Positions 1-7,218 of a stretch of 64,000 nucleotides of DNA are shown one piece after another; positions within the stretch are counted from its first letter, which is position 1; each line of letters starts with the position of its first letter. A program made the position numbers and the translations under genes. The stretch comes from CAZWZG01 sp964638245 (lineage in GTDB: Bacteria > Pseudomonadota > Alphaproteobacteria > Rhodobacterales > Rhodobacteraceae): NCBI GenBank assembly GCA_964638245.1, contig CAZWZG010000001.1, positions 16,036 to 80,035 on the forward strand, written 5' to 3'. Below the pieces are notes generated by a model that saw nothing but the letters and a program-made list of their open reading frames with translations, searched no databases and was not told where the DNA came from.

Positions 1-570
1 GGTTTTGGTGCCCAGAAGCTGGTGCAGGACATCATCACTGGTATCTTCATCCAGCTTGAAAACGCGATCAACGAAGGCGACGTGGTGACCGTGGCCGGGA
101 TCACGGGCGGGGTCGAGAAACTGACAATCCGCTCGGTCAGCCTGCGTTCATTGGATGGCCAGTTCCATATCATCCCGTTCAACTCGGTCGACACCGTGTC
201 CAACTACATGCGGCGCTTTGCCTTCCACGTGGCCGAGATCGGCGTCGCCTATGGCGAGCAGGTGCCCGAGGTCAAAGACGCCATGCTCGAAGCTTTCCGC
301 CGTCTGGAAGAGACCGAGCACAAGGATGCAATCCTGGAGCCGTTCGAAATGCACGGCGTCACCGCCCTTGGGGACAGCGCGGTCGTGGTGCGCGGTCGGA
401 TCAAGACCAAACCGGGGTCGCAATGGGCGGTGGGCCGTGCCTATACCGAAATCGCTAAGGCTGTTCTGGACGAGCGCGGGATCGAAATTCCGTTCCCACA
501 TCGCGAGCTCAAACTGCCCAAGGAACTGCTGGAGCACTTTACTGGCAAGAGCGTGAAGCCCGCAGACTAG
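1..570 (+). CDS. MscS-family mechanosensitive ion channel, C-terminal part
   Basis: The reading frame is open from the first base, so the gene starts upstream of the window. The visible part opens with Gly-Phe-Gly-Ala-Gln-Lys-Leu-Val-Gln-Asp, typical of the end of the pore helix TM3 and start of the beta domain of MscS channels, followed by the beta domain (IEN..GD.V-like segment) and the mixed alpha/beta C-terminal domain. These inner-membrane channels open under membrane tension and release solutes during hypo-osmotic shock. About 190 residues are visible, ending in a charged tail. The stop overlaps the end of the convergent glycosyltransferase gene by a few bases. Family assignment is firm; the subtype cannot be told without the N-terminal membrane region. 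Confidence 0.9.
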   Translation, partial: GFGAQKLVQDIITGIFIQLENAINEGDVVTVAGITGGVEKLTIRSVSLRSLDGQFHIIPFNSVDTVSNYMRRFAFHVAEIGVAYGEQVPEVKDAMLEAFRRLEETEHKDAILEPFEMHGVTALGDSAVVVRGRIKTKPGSQWAVGRAYTEIAKAVLDERGIEIPFPHRELKLPKELLEHFTGKSVKPAD

Positions 571-1112
571 ATTTTGCGCAAGACGGCGGCGAGGATCAGG
601 GCCACCTGTCCCATCCGCGTTTGACGGTAGAGACCCAGCCGCTGGACACCGCGCAGGCGTCCGAGCGGCCCAGCGCGGCGCAGTTCGGCAAAACGGGCCA
701 GAACCGCCCGGTTTTCGGAGGTCAGGAGCGCGTCTGCTGCCCGCAATGCCTGAAGATTGGCATCGGTCCAATCCCGCATTTCGCCCGACAAAAGTCGCCT
801 TAGGCGCAGGAGCCGCGCCGCGATACCATGGTTGGATCCCACAAGATTCCCGTCATGCTGGCGATATTGCACACCGGGTTCAGGATCATAGTCGACATGC
901 CCACCGGCCCCACTGACGATCTGATAGGCCCACCAATCATGACTGATGACCGGGACCGGCTCTTGCGCCGCGCGCTGCAGCANNNNNNNNNNNNNNNNNN
1001 NNNNNNNNNNNNNNNNNNNNNNNNNNNNNNNNNNNNNNNNNNNNNNNNNNNNNNNNNNNNNNNNNNNNNNNNNNNNNNNNNNGATCAGAAGCGCGTCATC
1101 GGCCAGTTTCAT
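567..1112 (-). CDS. Family 2 glycosyltransferase (rhamnosyltransferase-like), interrupted by assembly gap
   Basis: The part from 982 down to 567 encodes about 139 residues like the C-terminal half of GT2 enzymes of the rhamnosyltransferase type: a His-Asp-Trp-Trp motif, where the Asp region is the usual catalytic-base motif, then Tyr-Arg-Gln-His-Asp-Gly-Asn and a helical tail. Such enzymes transfer sugars from nucleotide-sugars to surface glycans. Upstream lies a 100-N gap. Beyond it, a possible ATG at 1112 gives only ten residues before the gap and does not look like a GT2 start, so this start is uncertain. A usual GT2 of this kind is about 300 residues, so some hundreds of bases are probably missing. 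Confidence 0.7.
   Translation of the reverse strand: MKLADDALLIXXXXXXXXXXXXXXXXXXXXXXXXXXXXXXXXXXLQRAAQEPVPVISHDWWAYQIVSGAGGHVDYDPEPGVQYRQHDGNLVGSNHGIAARLLRLRRLLSGEMRDWTDANLQALRAADALLTSENRAVLARFAELRRAGPLGRLRGVQRLGLYRQTRMGQVALILAAVLRKI
983..1082. other. Assembly gap of 100 N
   Basis: Exactly 100 N, the usual placeholder for a gap of unknown size. It lies inside the GT2 gene, which appears to lack its nucleotide-binding N-terminal half, so the real missing stretch is probably several hundred bases. Confidence 0.97.
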
Positions 1113-1236
1113 GGGGCATCGGAGCCTAGGGTAAGCATCCGTAAAGGATGTCTGGTTAAGGATGATCCGAGCGTACGGGGCTAAAGTTAATTTTCATGCA
1201 TTCCACCGCACCAAACCTTTTTGTGGGTCAGGCAGG

Positions 1237-2565
1237 ATGAGCATCGCATCGCAGATCATGCGACCCGACCGGCTGCACCGCTTTGCCGAGGTGTGGCGCA
1301 CCGAAGGGCCGGGTCGGGCGGTTCGTGCCGCGCTCCGCCATAGCCGTCGAATTGCCTTGCACGAGGGTCGCACAGGAATGCCAATAGAAGCCTTGCCATC
1401 AAGTGGGACGACCCATCCGGGTCATGCATTCACGCCCCTTTGGCGGGATATGGCGCGGGCCGATGCGTTTCACATGCCAACCGCCCCGGCTACGCTGCGC
1501 CGCTCACGATCCGTTGCGATGATTGGCGATCTGAACCTGCCACAATGCCGCAAGTATCGGGTCGAACAGTTGGATGAGCTTTTTGCGGCGGCGGGCGTTT
1601 CTTATCGCTTTTCGCACTACGAGGACATCCCGCGTTGCCTGGACGTGCTTCAGGACGCAACGCATCTTTTTCTTTACCGCATTCCGGCCGGCGATCTGGC
1701 GACGATGTATGCCTACGAGGCGCGGCGGCTCAAACTGCCCGTTCTCTACGATATCGATGATCCGCTGTTTTCGGTGTCGGCCTATGAGACAAACAGCAAC
1801 ATGACGGCGCTGCCTGAGGCGCTGAAGTCGTCCTTCATTGCTCAGGCCCCGGGATATCTGGCGGTGATGAACATGGCGGACGCTGTCAGCGTGTCGACGC
1901 CCGGGTTAGTGGCCCATGCGCGCGAATACACCACGCGCCCGGTTTGGTTGCGGCGGAACTTCTGTGACGAAGCGACCCTTTCAGCGGGTCGAGACGCCCG
2001 TGAGGCTGGCCGAAGCAGGCAGGATGAATTCAGCGTGGCGTTTGCCTCCGGGAGCCAGGGCCACGAGGTCGATTTCTCGATCATCGCTGACGACATCGTA
2101 CGGTTTCTGGATCACGATCCGACGCGGCGGCTCATGATCCTTGGACGGTTCGATACCGCGCTTTTGCCCGATGGATTGGCCGACCGCATGATCTGCAAAC
2201 CTTTCACGAACTATGCAGGCTACCTGAAATGGCTCGCCGCAGCGGATTGCGCCGTCATGCCCTTGGCCGATGACAGCTTCAATCGCGCCAAAAGCGCCGT
2301 ACGGGTGATCGACGCGTCTGCTGTCGGCGTTGCCTCTTTGGTGAGCGACGTGGGCGATCTCGCCGCGCCTGTTCGCGATGGCGTGACCGGGCATGTCATG
2401 GCCGCAGGTGAGAGTTGGTTTGACAAGCTTGAGGCTCTGGCTCGCGATCGGCCTGCATGCCACGCGATGGGAAAGGCAGCGCTGGAAGTGATGCAATCGG
2501 ATTGGAGCGCGCGCGCTGACATGCCGGTGGTCGACCCCGAGCTGCTCAGATGGATCAGGGACTAA
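1237..2565 (+). CDS. Glycosyltransferase, GT-B fold type
   Basis: This 442-residue protein has the layout of a two-domain GT-B glycosyltransferase. The N-terminal half contains a Tyr-Asp-Ile-Asp-Asp-Pro-Leu-Phe motif that I recognise from group 1-like surface-glycan transferases. The C-terminal half (about residues 270-420) has a Rossmann-like run with a Gly-Arg-Phe segment and a late Ala-Lys-Ser-Ala-Val-Arg-Val-Ile region in place of the usual E-x7-E motif. The frame extends upstream to 1162, but ATG 1237 gives a better N-terminus and follows a short purine stretch. It lies 4 bases before the next glycosyltransferase gene, implying co-transcription. Acceptor and donor sugars cannot be deduced. 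Confidence 0.75.
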   Translation: MSIASQIMRPDRLHRFAEVWRTEGPGRAVRAALRHSRRIALHEGRTGMPIEALPSSGTTHPGHAFTPLWRDMARADAFHMPTAPATLRRSRSVAMIGDLNLPQCRKYRVEQLDELFAAAGVSYRFSHYEDIPRCLDVLQDATHLFLYRIPAGDLATMYAYEARRLKLPVLYDIDDPLFSVSAYETNSNMTALPEALKSSFIAQAPGYLAVMNMADAVSVSTPGLVAHAREYTTRPVWLRRNFCDEATLSAGRDAREAGRSRQDEFSVAFASGSQGHEVDFSIIADDIVRFLDHDPTRRLMILGRFDTALLPDGLADRMICKPFTNYAGYLKWLAAADCAVMPLADDSFNRAKSAVRVIDASAVGVASLVSDVGDLAAPVRDGVTGHVMAAGESWFDKLEALARDRPACHAMGKAALEVMQSDWSARADMPVVDPELLRWIRD

Positions 2566-2569
2566 GCCC

Positions 2570-3514
2570 ATGCACATCCTGGTCATCAACGTCTTTTTTG
2601 CACCCAACACCTACGGCGGCGCGACCATCGTCGCCGAAGAGGTGGCAAAGTCGCTGGTTGCGGACCATGGGCATCGCGTTTCGGCCATTTCGGCGATNNN
2701 NNNNNNNNNNNNNNNNNNNNNNNNNNNNNNNNNNNNNNNNNNNNNNNNNNNNNNNNNNNNNNNNNNNNNNNNNNNNNNNNNNNNNNNNNNNNNNNNNATG
2801 CTGAAAAAGCTGGGCGAAGAGGCCGATTTGATCACCTATCCCAGCGAGTTCGCCAAGACTCTATCCGAAGTCTCCGGCTTTGGCGTGGGCCAGGGCGCGG
2901 TTCTGGAAAACGGTGTTCGCCAACCAGGCGCACATTTCTTCGAACGCCAGGCATTGCGTCGTGCCAAGGATGACCGACTGGTATTCGGTTTTGTCGGGGG
3001 CCCCTCGCGCATCAAGGGCTGGCCACTCTTGCATCGTGCCTTTGCCGGGCTTGGGCGCGACGATTTCAAAGGATGGCTGGTCGACGGAAGCCGCGATGAA
3101 AGCTGGTGGCGATCCGTCGATTTCAGCACGATGAAGGGAAATTGGTCGGTTCATCCCCGCTTTGAGCAGGCCAGCATCGATGACTTCTATGCAAAGATCG
3201 ATGTCCTCTTGTTCATGTCCCAGTGGAAAGAAACCTTCGGGCTCACGATCCGCGAAGCCTTGTCGCGCGGCATTCAAGTCATCCAGACAGACAGCGGAGG
3301 CACGACCGAACACGGGGCCAAGGACGGGGTCACCCTCTTGCCGATGGATGGCCGCGTTGAACCCTTGCGCCGAGCTATTCAAAAGACGCTCGCGCAAGGA
3401 CAGCGAGAGCTAACACCACATCCGGTTGCCAGCTACGCCGATCAGGCCAACGCGTTTCTTGAGTTGGCGACGCCTCTGCTCAAAAAGCCGCACGCAGTGC
3501 GGTCTGTCGCTTAG
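2570..3514 (+). CDS. Group 1 (GT4) glycosyltransferase, interrupted by assembly gap
   Basis: The N-terminus is a classic GT4 start: a hydrophobic strand, then Pro-Asn-Thr-Tyr-Gly-Gly-Ala and a helix. After the gap come a Tyr-Pro-Ser-Glu-Phe segment, the Gly-Phe-Val-Gly-Gly-Pro strand opening the second Rossmann domain, and the C-terminal Lys-Glu-Thr-Phe-Gly-Leu-Thr-Ile-Arg-Glu-Ala motif holding the E-x7-E-type donor site. The enzyme should add sugar from a nucleotide-sugar to the surface glycan made by this locus. Visible sequence plus 100 N gives 314 residues; relatives are nearer 380-420, so the gap is probably underestimated even though the frame happens to be preserved. It overlaps the convergent sulfotransferase gene by 4 bases. 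Confidence 0.8.
   Translation: MHILVINVFFAPNTYGGATIVAEEVAKSLVADHGHRVSAISAXXXXXXXXXXXXXXXXXXXXXXXXXXXXXXXXXXMLKKLGEEADLITYPSEFAKTLSEVSGFGVGQGAVLENGVRQPGAHFFERQALRRAKDDRLVFGFVGGPSRIKGWPLLHRAFAGLGRDDFKGWLVDGSRDESWWRSVDFSTMKGNWSVHPRFEQASIDDFYAKIDVLLFMSQWKETFGLTIREALSRGIQVIQTDSGGTTEHGAKDGVTLLPMDGRVEPLRRAIQKTLAQGQRELTPHPVASYADQANAFLELATPLLKKPHAVRSVA
2698..2797. other. Assembly gap of 100 N
   Basis: Exactly 100 N inside the GT4 gene. The missing part corresponds to the centre of the N-terminal Rossmann domain and is likely longer than 100 bases. Confidence 0.97.
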
Positions 3515-4395
3515 GCCGCTGGCCGCAACCCCGGCGCCGTCCAGGACGCAGGGATTTCCAAGCCTTCTGCGCGCACTTCGTCCATGATCCGCTCGATGTC
3601 CCGCGCGAGGATATCGGCGAAGAAGTCGGGCATTTGGCGCTTGGCCGTTGCATTGACCCGTTCGCGCAGGCGGTCGGCCGGAAAGGCGTGATGCGCCACT
3701 CCGAGGAAGTTTTCCAGGCCATCTAGGAAGCCCTCTTCGTTGGCATGGATTTCCTCGTGCCAAGTGATCTTCAGCATGTCCGGCGATAGACCCGTTTTCA
3801 TCGACCGGATCGCGCGCCCGTATTCTGCGTTGTCCCAAATGAACGGCTGCTTCATGAATGCGAGAAACTCGTTCGGACTCCAGCGATCCAGTTCTTCTTC
3901 CTTGCCAGTAACCTTGAGGTGAAATTTTACATGGCTCCAAAGCCGTTTCAGCGGATCGCGCATCGTATAGAGGACCCGCAACCGTTCAGTCCGACCCGCA
4001 AGATGCGACCACGCCTCCGCCGGAAGAAGCGCGTATAGGTTGGAAAAATCGGCCATGTAGGTTTCGTCGCGCCGAAACATGAACAGCCCACGATACCAGT
4101 CATCGTCCAGCGGCCCATCCAGGTACGCCGCCGACCACCGGAGCCTTTTGCGCACGGCCTCAGGATGGCTATTGGCCGGATCGATCTGCAGGTACTTCTT
4201 TTGGACGTTGTCCAGCCGCACCTCATCGCGCAACACGCGACGATCCACAGAGCGCGCGTAGAAATAGTGGATTTCCTTTTCGAGCGAAAAGAAGATCTCT
4301 GGGTGCAGATCAAGCACGGAATAGAGCCATGTCGTTCCGGCCTTCATGGCTCCGGCACCGATGAACAGATTATCGAAAGCGGGTCTAGCGCTCAT
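3511..4395 (-). CDS. Sulfotransferase (PAPS-dependent)
   Basis: The protein of about 294 residues begins with the PAPS 5'-phosphosulfate loop (Gly-Ala-Met-Lys-Ala-Gly-Thr-Thr-Trp-Leu-Tyr) and later has the 3'-phosphate-binding segment (Tyr-Thr-Met-Arg-Asp-Pro ... Arg-Leu-Trp-Ser-His). Both mark sulfotransferases that move sulfate from PAPS to a carbohydrate or other hydroxyl. ATG 4395 is chosen because GAGGTG lies 5 bases upstream, inside the stop region of the preceding permease gene; an in-frame TTG lies just before it. The arrangement implies translational coupling with the ABC permease, which suggests that the sulfated substrate is the exported polysaccharide. The acceptor is not known. 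Confidence 0.85.
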   Translation of the reverse strand: MSARPAFDNLFIGAGAMKAGTTWLYSVLDLHPEIFFSLEKEIHYFYARSVDRRVLRDEVRLDNVQKKYLQIDPANSHPEAVRKRLRWSAAYLDGPLDDDWYRGLFMFRRDETYMADFSNLYALLPAEAWSHLAGRTERLRVLYTMRDPLKRLWSHVKFHLKVTGKEEELDRWSPNEFLAFMKQPFIWDNAEYGRAIRSMKTGLSPDMLKITWHEEIHANEEGFLDGLENFLGVAHHAFPADRLRERVNATAKRQMPDFFADILARDIERIMDEVRAEGLEIPASWTAPGLRPAA

Positions 4396-4404
4396 CAAAG
4401 CACC

Positions 4405-5187
4405 TCATGATTCAAGAAAATCGCGGTATGTCCGCAAGAGGAAGAAAAGGCCCAGAACCGCCGCCAGAAGCGAAACGAAATAAACGTATCCGGGCATCAC
4501 ATAAGCTGGCTCGTAGTTCGCATAGAACCCCCGGCGCATTTCGCCTGTGACGTGAAACAGCGGATTGAACCAAAGCCAGTCGCGAAACTGCGCTGGGACA
4601 TCCTCGAGCAAGAACAGAATGCCGGACACAAGAAACAGGGGGCGCGTCACGATCTGCCAAACCCGCTCCCACACCGGGAACGCCGTCAACAGAAAGCAGT
4701 TCAGGCACCCAACACCCAGCGCAAGAGCTGACGCCATGCCCAGAGCACCGATGACCACAGCGACATCAATAGAAACAGACGGCTCAAGGATCAGGATGAT
4801 CCCAGCGATCACAATCAGAAAAACCAGCAAATGCGTCAGAAGGTTCAGGACAAATCGCGCCATCAGCACGTCGATAAAGCCCACCACCGGATAGGCTAGA
4901 AGCGGCCGCGAGAATCGCAAGGCAGAAGCAAGTTTGTTGACCACGTCACTGAACAGAATGAAAGGCAAGTAACCGGTCGCGTAAAACAGCACAAACGAGG
5001 TACCAAGCGACGGTGCATGAAATGCCAAAGAAAAGGCCACTGACAATAGCGAAATTGCAGCAACCGGTTCCAGAACGGCCCAGGCGTATCCGCCTGGAGA
5101 ACGTCCATAGGTGGTCACCATTTCCCGCATGACCATCGCCCCCGTCGAACGGAAGAACTGAGTTGAGACATGCGTGTTGGGGACCAT
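4405..5187 (-). CDS. kpsM: ABC-2 type polysaccharide export permease (KpsM-like)
   Basis: A 260-residue inner-membrane protein with about six hydrophobic segments, starting after a Phe-Phe-Arg-Ser-Thr-Gly-Ala-Met-Val-Met-Arg-Glu interfacial region typical of capsule or O-antigen ABC-2 permeases (KpsM/BexB/CtrC group). The frame stays open upstream to 5325, but ATG 5187 has GGAG six bases before it and gives the family's usual N-terminus. With the ATPase at 6463 it should form the inner-membrane exporter for a lipid-linked or free polysaccharide. The gene is divergent from the co-polymerase and ATPase genes and is followed at once by the sulfotransferase gene. Confidence 0.85.
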   Translation of the reverse strand: MVPNTHVSTQFFRSTGAMVMREMVTTYGRSPGGYAWAVLEPVAAISLLSVAFSLAFHAPSLGTSFVLFYATGYLPFILFSDVVNKLASALRFSRPLLAYPVVGFIDVLMARFVLNLLTHLLVFLIVIAGIILILEPSVSIDVAVVIGALGMASALALGVGCLNCFLLTAFPVWERVWQIVTRPLFLVSGILFLLEDVPAQFRDWLWFNPLFHVTGEMRRGFYANYEPAYVMPGYVYFVSLLAAVLGLFFLLRTYRDFLES

Positions 5188-5279
5188 TCTAGGCTCCACC
5201 GGGAACGAAATATTTAGGCTCTTGGGACTAAAAACTACCGGCGTTGGGGTTAATGCCCGATAAACGGTAAGGGTCCGGT
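5188..5279. promoter_or_regulatory. Divergent intergenic region of the polysaccharide export genes
   Basis: These 92 bases separate the divergent permease gene (start 5187) and the co-polymerase-like gene (start 5280), so both promoters and any shared operator must lie here or in the flanking coding ends. I see ribosome-binding sites on both sides (GGAG for the permease, TAAGGG before 5280) but no convincing -35/-10 pair. Confidence 0.45.
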
Positions 5280-6485
5280 ATGGCGATAGCCGAGGTGAAA
5301 CCAGCAAAGGGCAACTTGGCACCATTGCCCAAGCTCAAGCCTCTTGCCCAGCTTGCAAGGTCAACAGGTGTGACCCGACCCAAGCGCCGGCATCGCGGGC
5401 TCATTGTGACGTTTGTATCGATGGTGATCATTCCACTGGGCGTGGCGTTGTGGTACCTCAACGTGCGGGCAATCGACCAATTCGAGGCCTCCGTCGCCTT
5501 TACCGTGCGGCGAGAGGACGCTGTGACCCCTGCCGAGATGCTTGGAGGGTTTGCCGGGCTATCGGGGGCCAGTTCGCGCGATACCGATATCCTGAACGAA
5601 TACCTCAAAAGCCCGGATCTTGTCCGTGCACTCGATGCCGAGTTCGATTTGAGATCTCTGTATGGCACCCATTGGGACCGCGATCCGGTTTTCGCATTCA
5701 ATCCGGACGGAACCGTAGAAGACCTTTCCCGATACTGGCAACGCATGATGCGGGTCAACTACGATGCATCGACCGGCCTCATCTCTTTGAGCGTCCGAAC
5801 ATTCGACGCCGAGAGCGCCTATGCGCTCGCCCAAGCCGTGCTCAACGAAAGTCGGGCTATGATTAATGAGTTGTCGGCGATCGCCCAAGGTGACTTAACC
5901 CGGCTAGCCGCGATGGACTTAGACGATGCCGAAACCGCATTGACCGAGGCGCGCCGTGCATTGACCGAGTTTCGCGCGGCAGAGCAGATTGTCGACCCCA
6001 CGGCAGACCTGCAGGGGCAAATGGGACTGATTTCCGCATTGCAGGAGCAGCTGGCGGACGAAATGATCCGTACGGACCTTTTGAAATCGCAGACGCGTGC
6101 TGGAGATCCACGACTGATCGCCGGAGAGCAGCGCATTTCCGTCATCCGTGACAGGATCGCGGAGGAACGGCAGAAAATTGGAACCGGCATCGTTGGTGGA
6201 GGCAGCGAAACGGATTATGCACGGTTGGTTGGGCGCCATGAAAGCCTGACTGTAGAACTCGAAATCGCTCGCGAGGCCTATGCGGCAGCACGCACAGCTC
6301 TAGAAGCGGCGCGGACCGAAGCCCGACGCCAGACACGCTATATTGCGCCCTTCGTAAAGCCTGCCGTACCTGAACGCGCCACTGGACCAGATTCCGTCCT
6401 GATTACTGGGGGGATGGCGGCGTTTTTGCTTCTGACCTGGCTTTTGGCATCTCTGGTGTTCTATGCACTTCGAGACCGGCGCTAG
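5280..6485 (+). CDS. kpsE: Capsule polysaccharide export inner-membrane protein (KpsE/CtrB-like)
   Basis: The 401-residue protein has one membrane segment near residues 40-62 after a basic stretch, a long periplasmic part rich in Ala, Glu and Arg that should form coiled coil (about residues 200-345), and a second membrane segment near the C-terminus (about 375-398). This two-TM layout with a periplasmic coiled coil is that of polysaccharide co-polymerase-like proteins of ABC-dependent capsule export, which link the inner-membrane exporter to the outer membrane. ATG 5280 follows TAAGGG. The ATPase gene overlaps its 3' end. No outer-membrane KpsD/Wza partner is seen in the window. Confidence 0.8.
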   Translation: MAIAEVKPAKGNLAPLPKLKPLAQLARSTGVTRPKRRHRGLIVTFVSMVIIPLGVALWYLNVRAIDQFEASVAFTVRREDAVTPAEMLGGFAGLSGASSRDTDILNEYLKSPDLVRALDAEFDLRSLYGTHWDRDPVFAFNPDGTVEDLSRYWQRMMRVNYDASTGLISLSVRTFDAESAYALAQAVLNESRAMINELSAIAQGDLTRLAAMDLDDAETALTEARRALTEFRAAEQIVDPTADLQGQMGLISALQEQLADEMIRTDLLKSQTRAGDPRLIAGEQRISVIRDRIAEERQKIGTGIVGGGSETDYARLVGRHESLTVELEIAREAYAAARTALEAARTEARRQTRYIAPFVKPAVPERATGPDSVLITGGMAAFLLLTWLLASLVFYALRDRR

Positions 6486-7146
6486 TCCCGTGATTGAACT
6501 GCATGATCTCCATAAATCCCATCGCAAGAACGGGATAACGGTCACCGTTGCGCGTGGGTTGAACGTTCAGTTCCCGCGCCGAGGTGCCGTTGCGTTATTG
6601 GGCCGCAACGGGGCAGGAAAATCCACGTTGCTTCGAATGATCGCAGGTACCGTCTGGCCCGACAAAGGAGAAATCATCACCCGTGGCCATGTGTCCTGGC
6701 CGGTGGGATTTGCGGGCAGTTTTCACGGCGATCTTACAGGTGCACAGAACACGCGTTTTGTCGCGCGAGTCTATGGGGTAGATAGCGACGCTTTATGCGA
6801 CTTTGTCGCCGATTTTTCCGACCTTGGACGACAGTTTTGCGCGCCTGTTCGCACGTATTCCTCGGGTATGAGGTCACGTCTTGCCTTTGGCGTATCGATG
6901 GGGATCGATTTCGACACCTACCTGATCGATGAGGTTACCAGCGTCGGCGACGGCAGCTTTCGAGAAAAAAGCGAGGCCATACTTCAGGATCGACTCGAGT
7001 CTGCCAGCGCGATTGTCGTCTCCCACTCGCTTCAAATGGTGGCCCGTCTGTGCACCCACGGTGCAGTTCTGGAAAACGGCGAGCTTCATTGGCATCACGA
7101 TATCATGGATGCCATCGACCACCACCGCAGGATCCTTGCGGGGTGA
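6463..7146 (+). CDS. kpsT: ABC polysaccharide exporter ATP-binding protein (KpsT-like)
   Basis: About 227 residues with all nucleotide-binding motifs: Walker A (Gly-Arg-Asn-Gly-Ala-Gly-Lys-Ser-Thr), a signature segment (Tyr-Ser-Ser-Gly-Met-Arg-Ser-Arg-Leu) and Walker B (Tyr-Leu-Ile-Asp-Glu-Val), followed by the switch His in Val-Ser-His-Ser. The size and the degenerate signature fit KpsT/BexA-type ATPases that power polysaccharide export. ATG 6463 overlaps the preceding gene by 23 bases; GTG 6490 is an alternative start that would give the more usual M-I-x-L N-terminus. Its permease partner is on the other strand at 4405-5187. Confidence 0.85.
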   Translation: MHFETGASPVIELHDLHKSHRKNGITVTVARGLNVQFPRRGAVALLGRNGAGKSTLLRMIAGTVWPDKGEIITRGHVSWPVGFAGSFHGDLTGAQNTRFVARVYGVDSDALCDFVADFSDLGRQFCAPVRTYSSGMRSRLAFGVSMGIDFDTYLIDEVTSVGDGSFREKSEAILQDRLESASAIVVSHSLQMVARLCTHGAVLENGELHWHHDIMDAIDHHRRILAG

Positions 7147-7218
7147 CACACTGCTCCGGCAAGCCGCTGTTAAGGACGGCACGCTAGAACGCGTTCAGGC
7201 TGGGGGACCCATGGGTTG

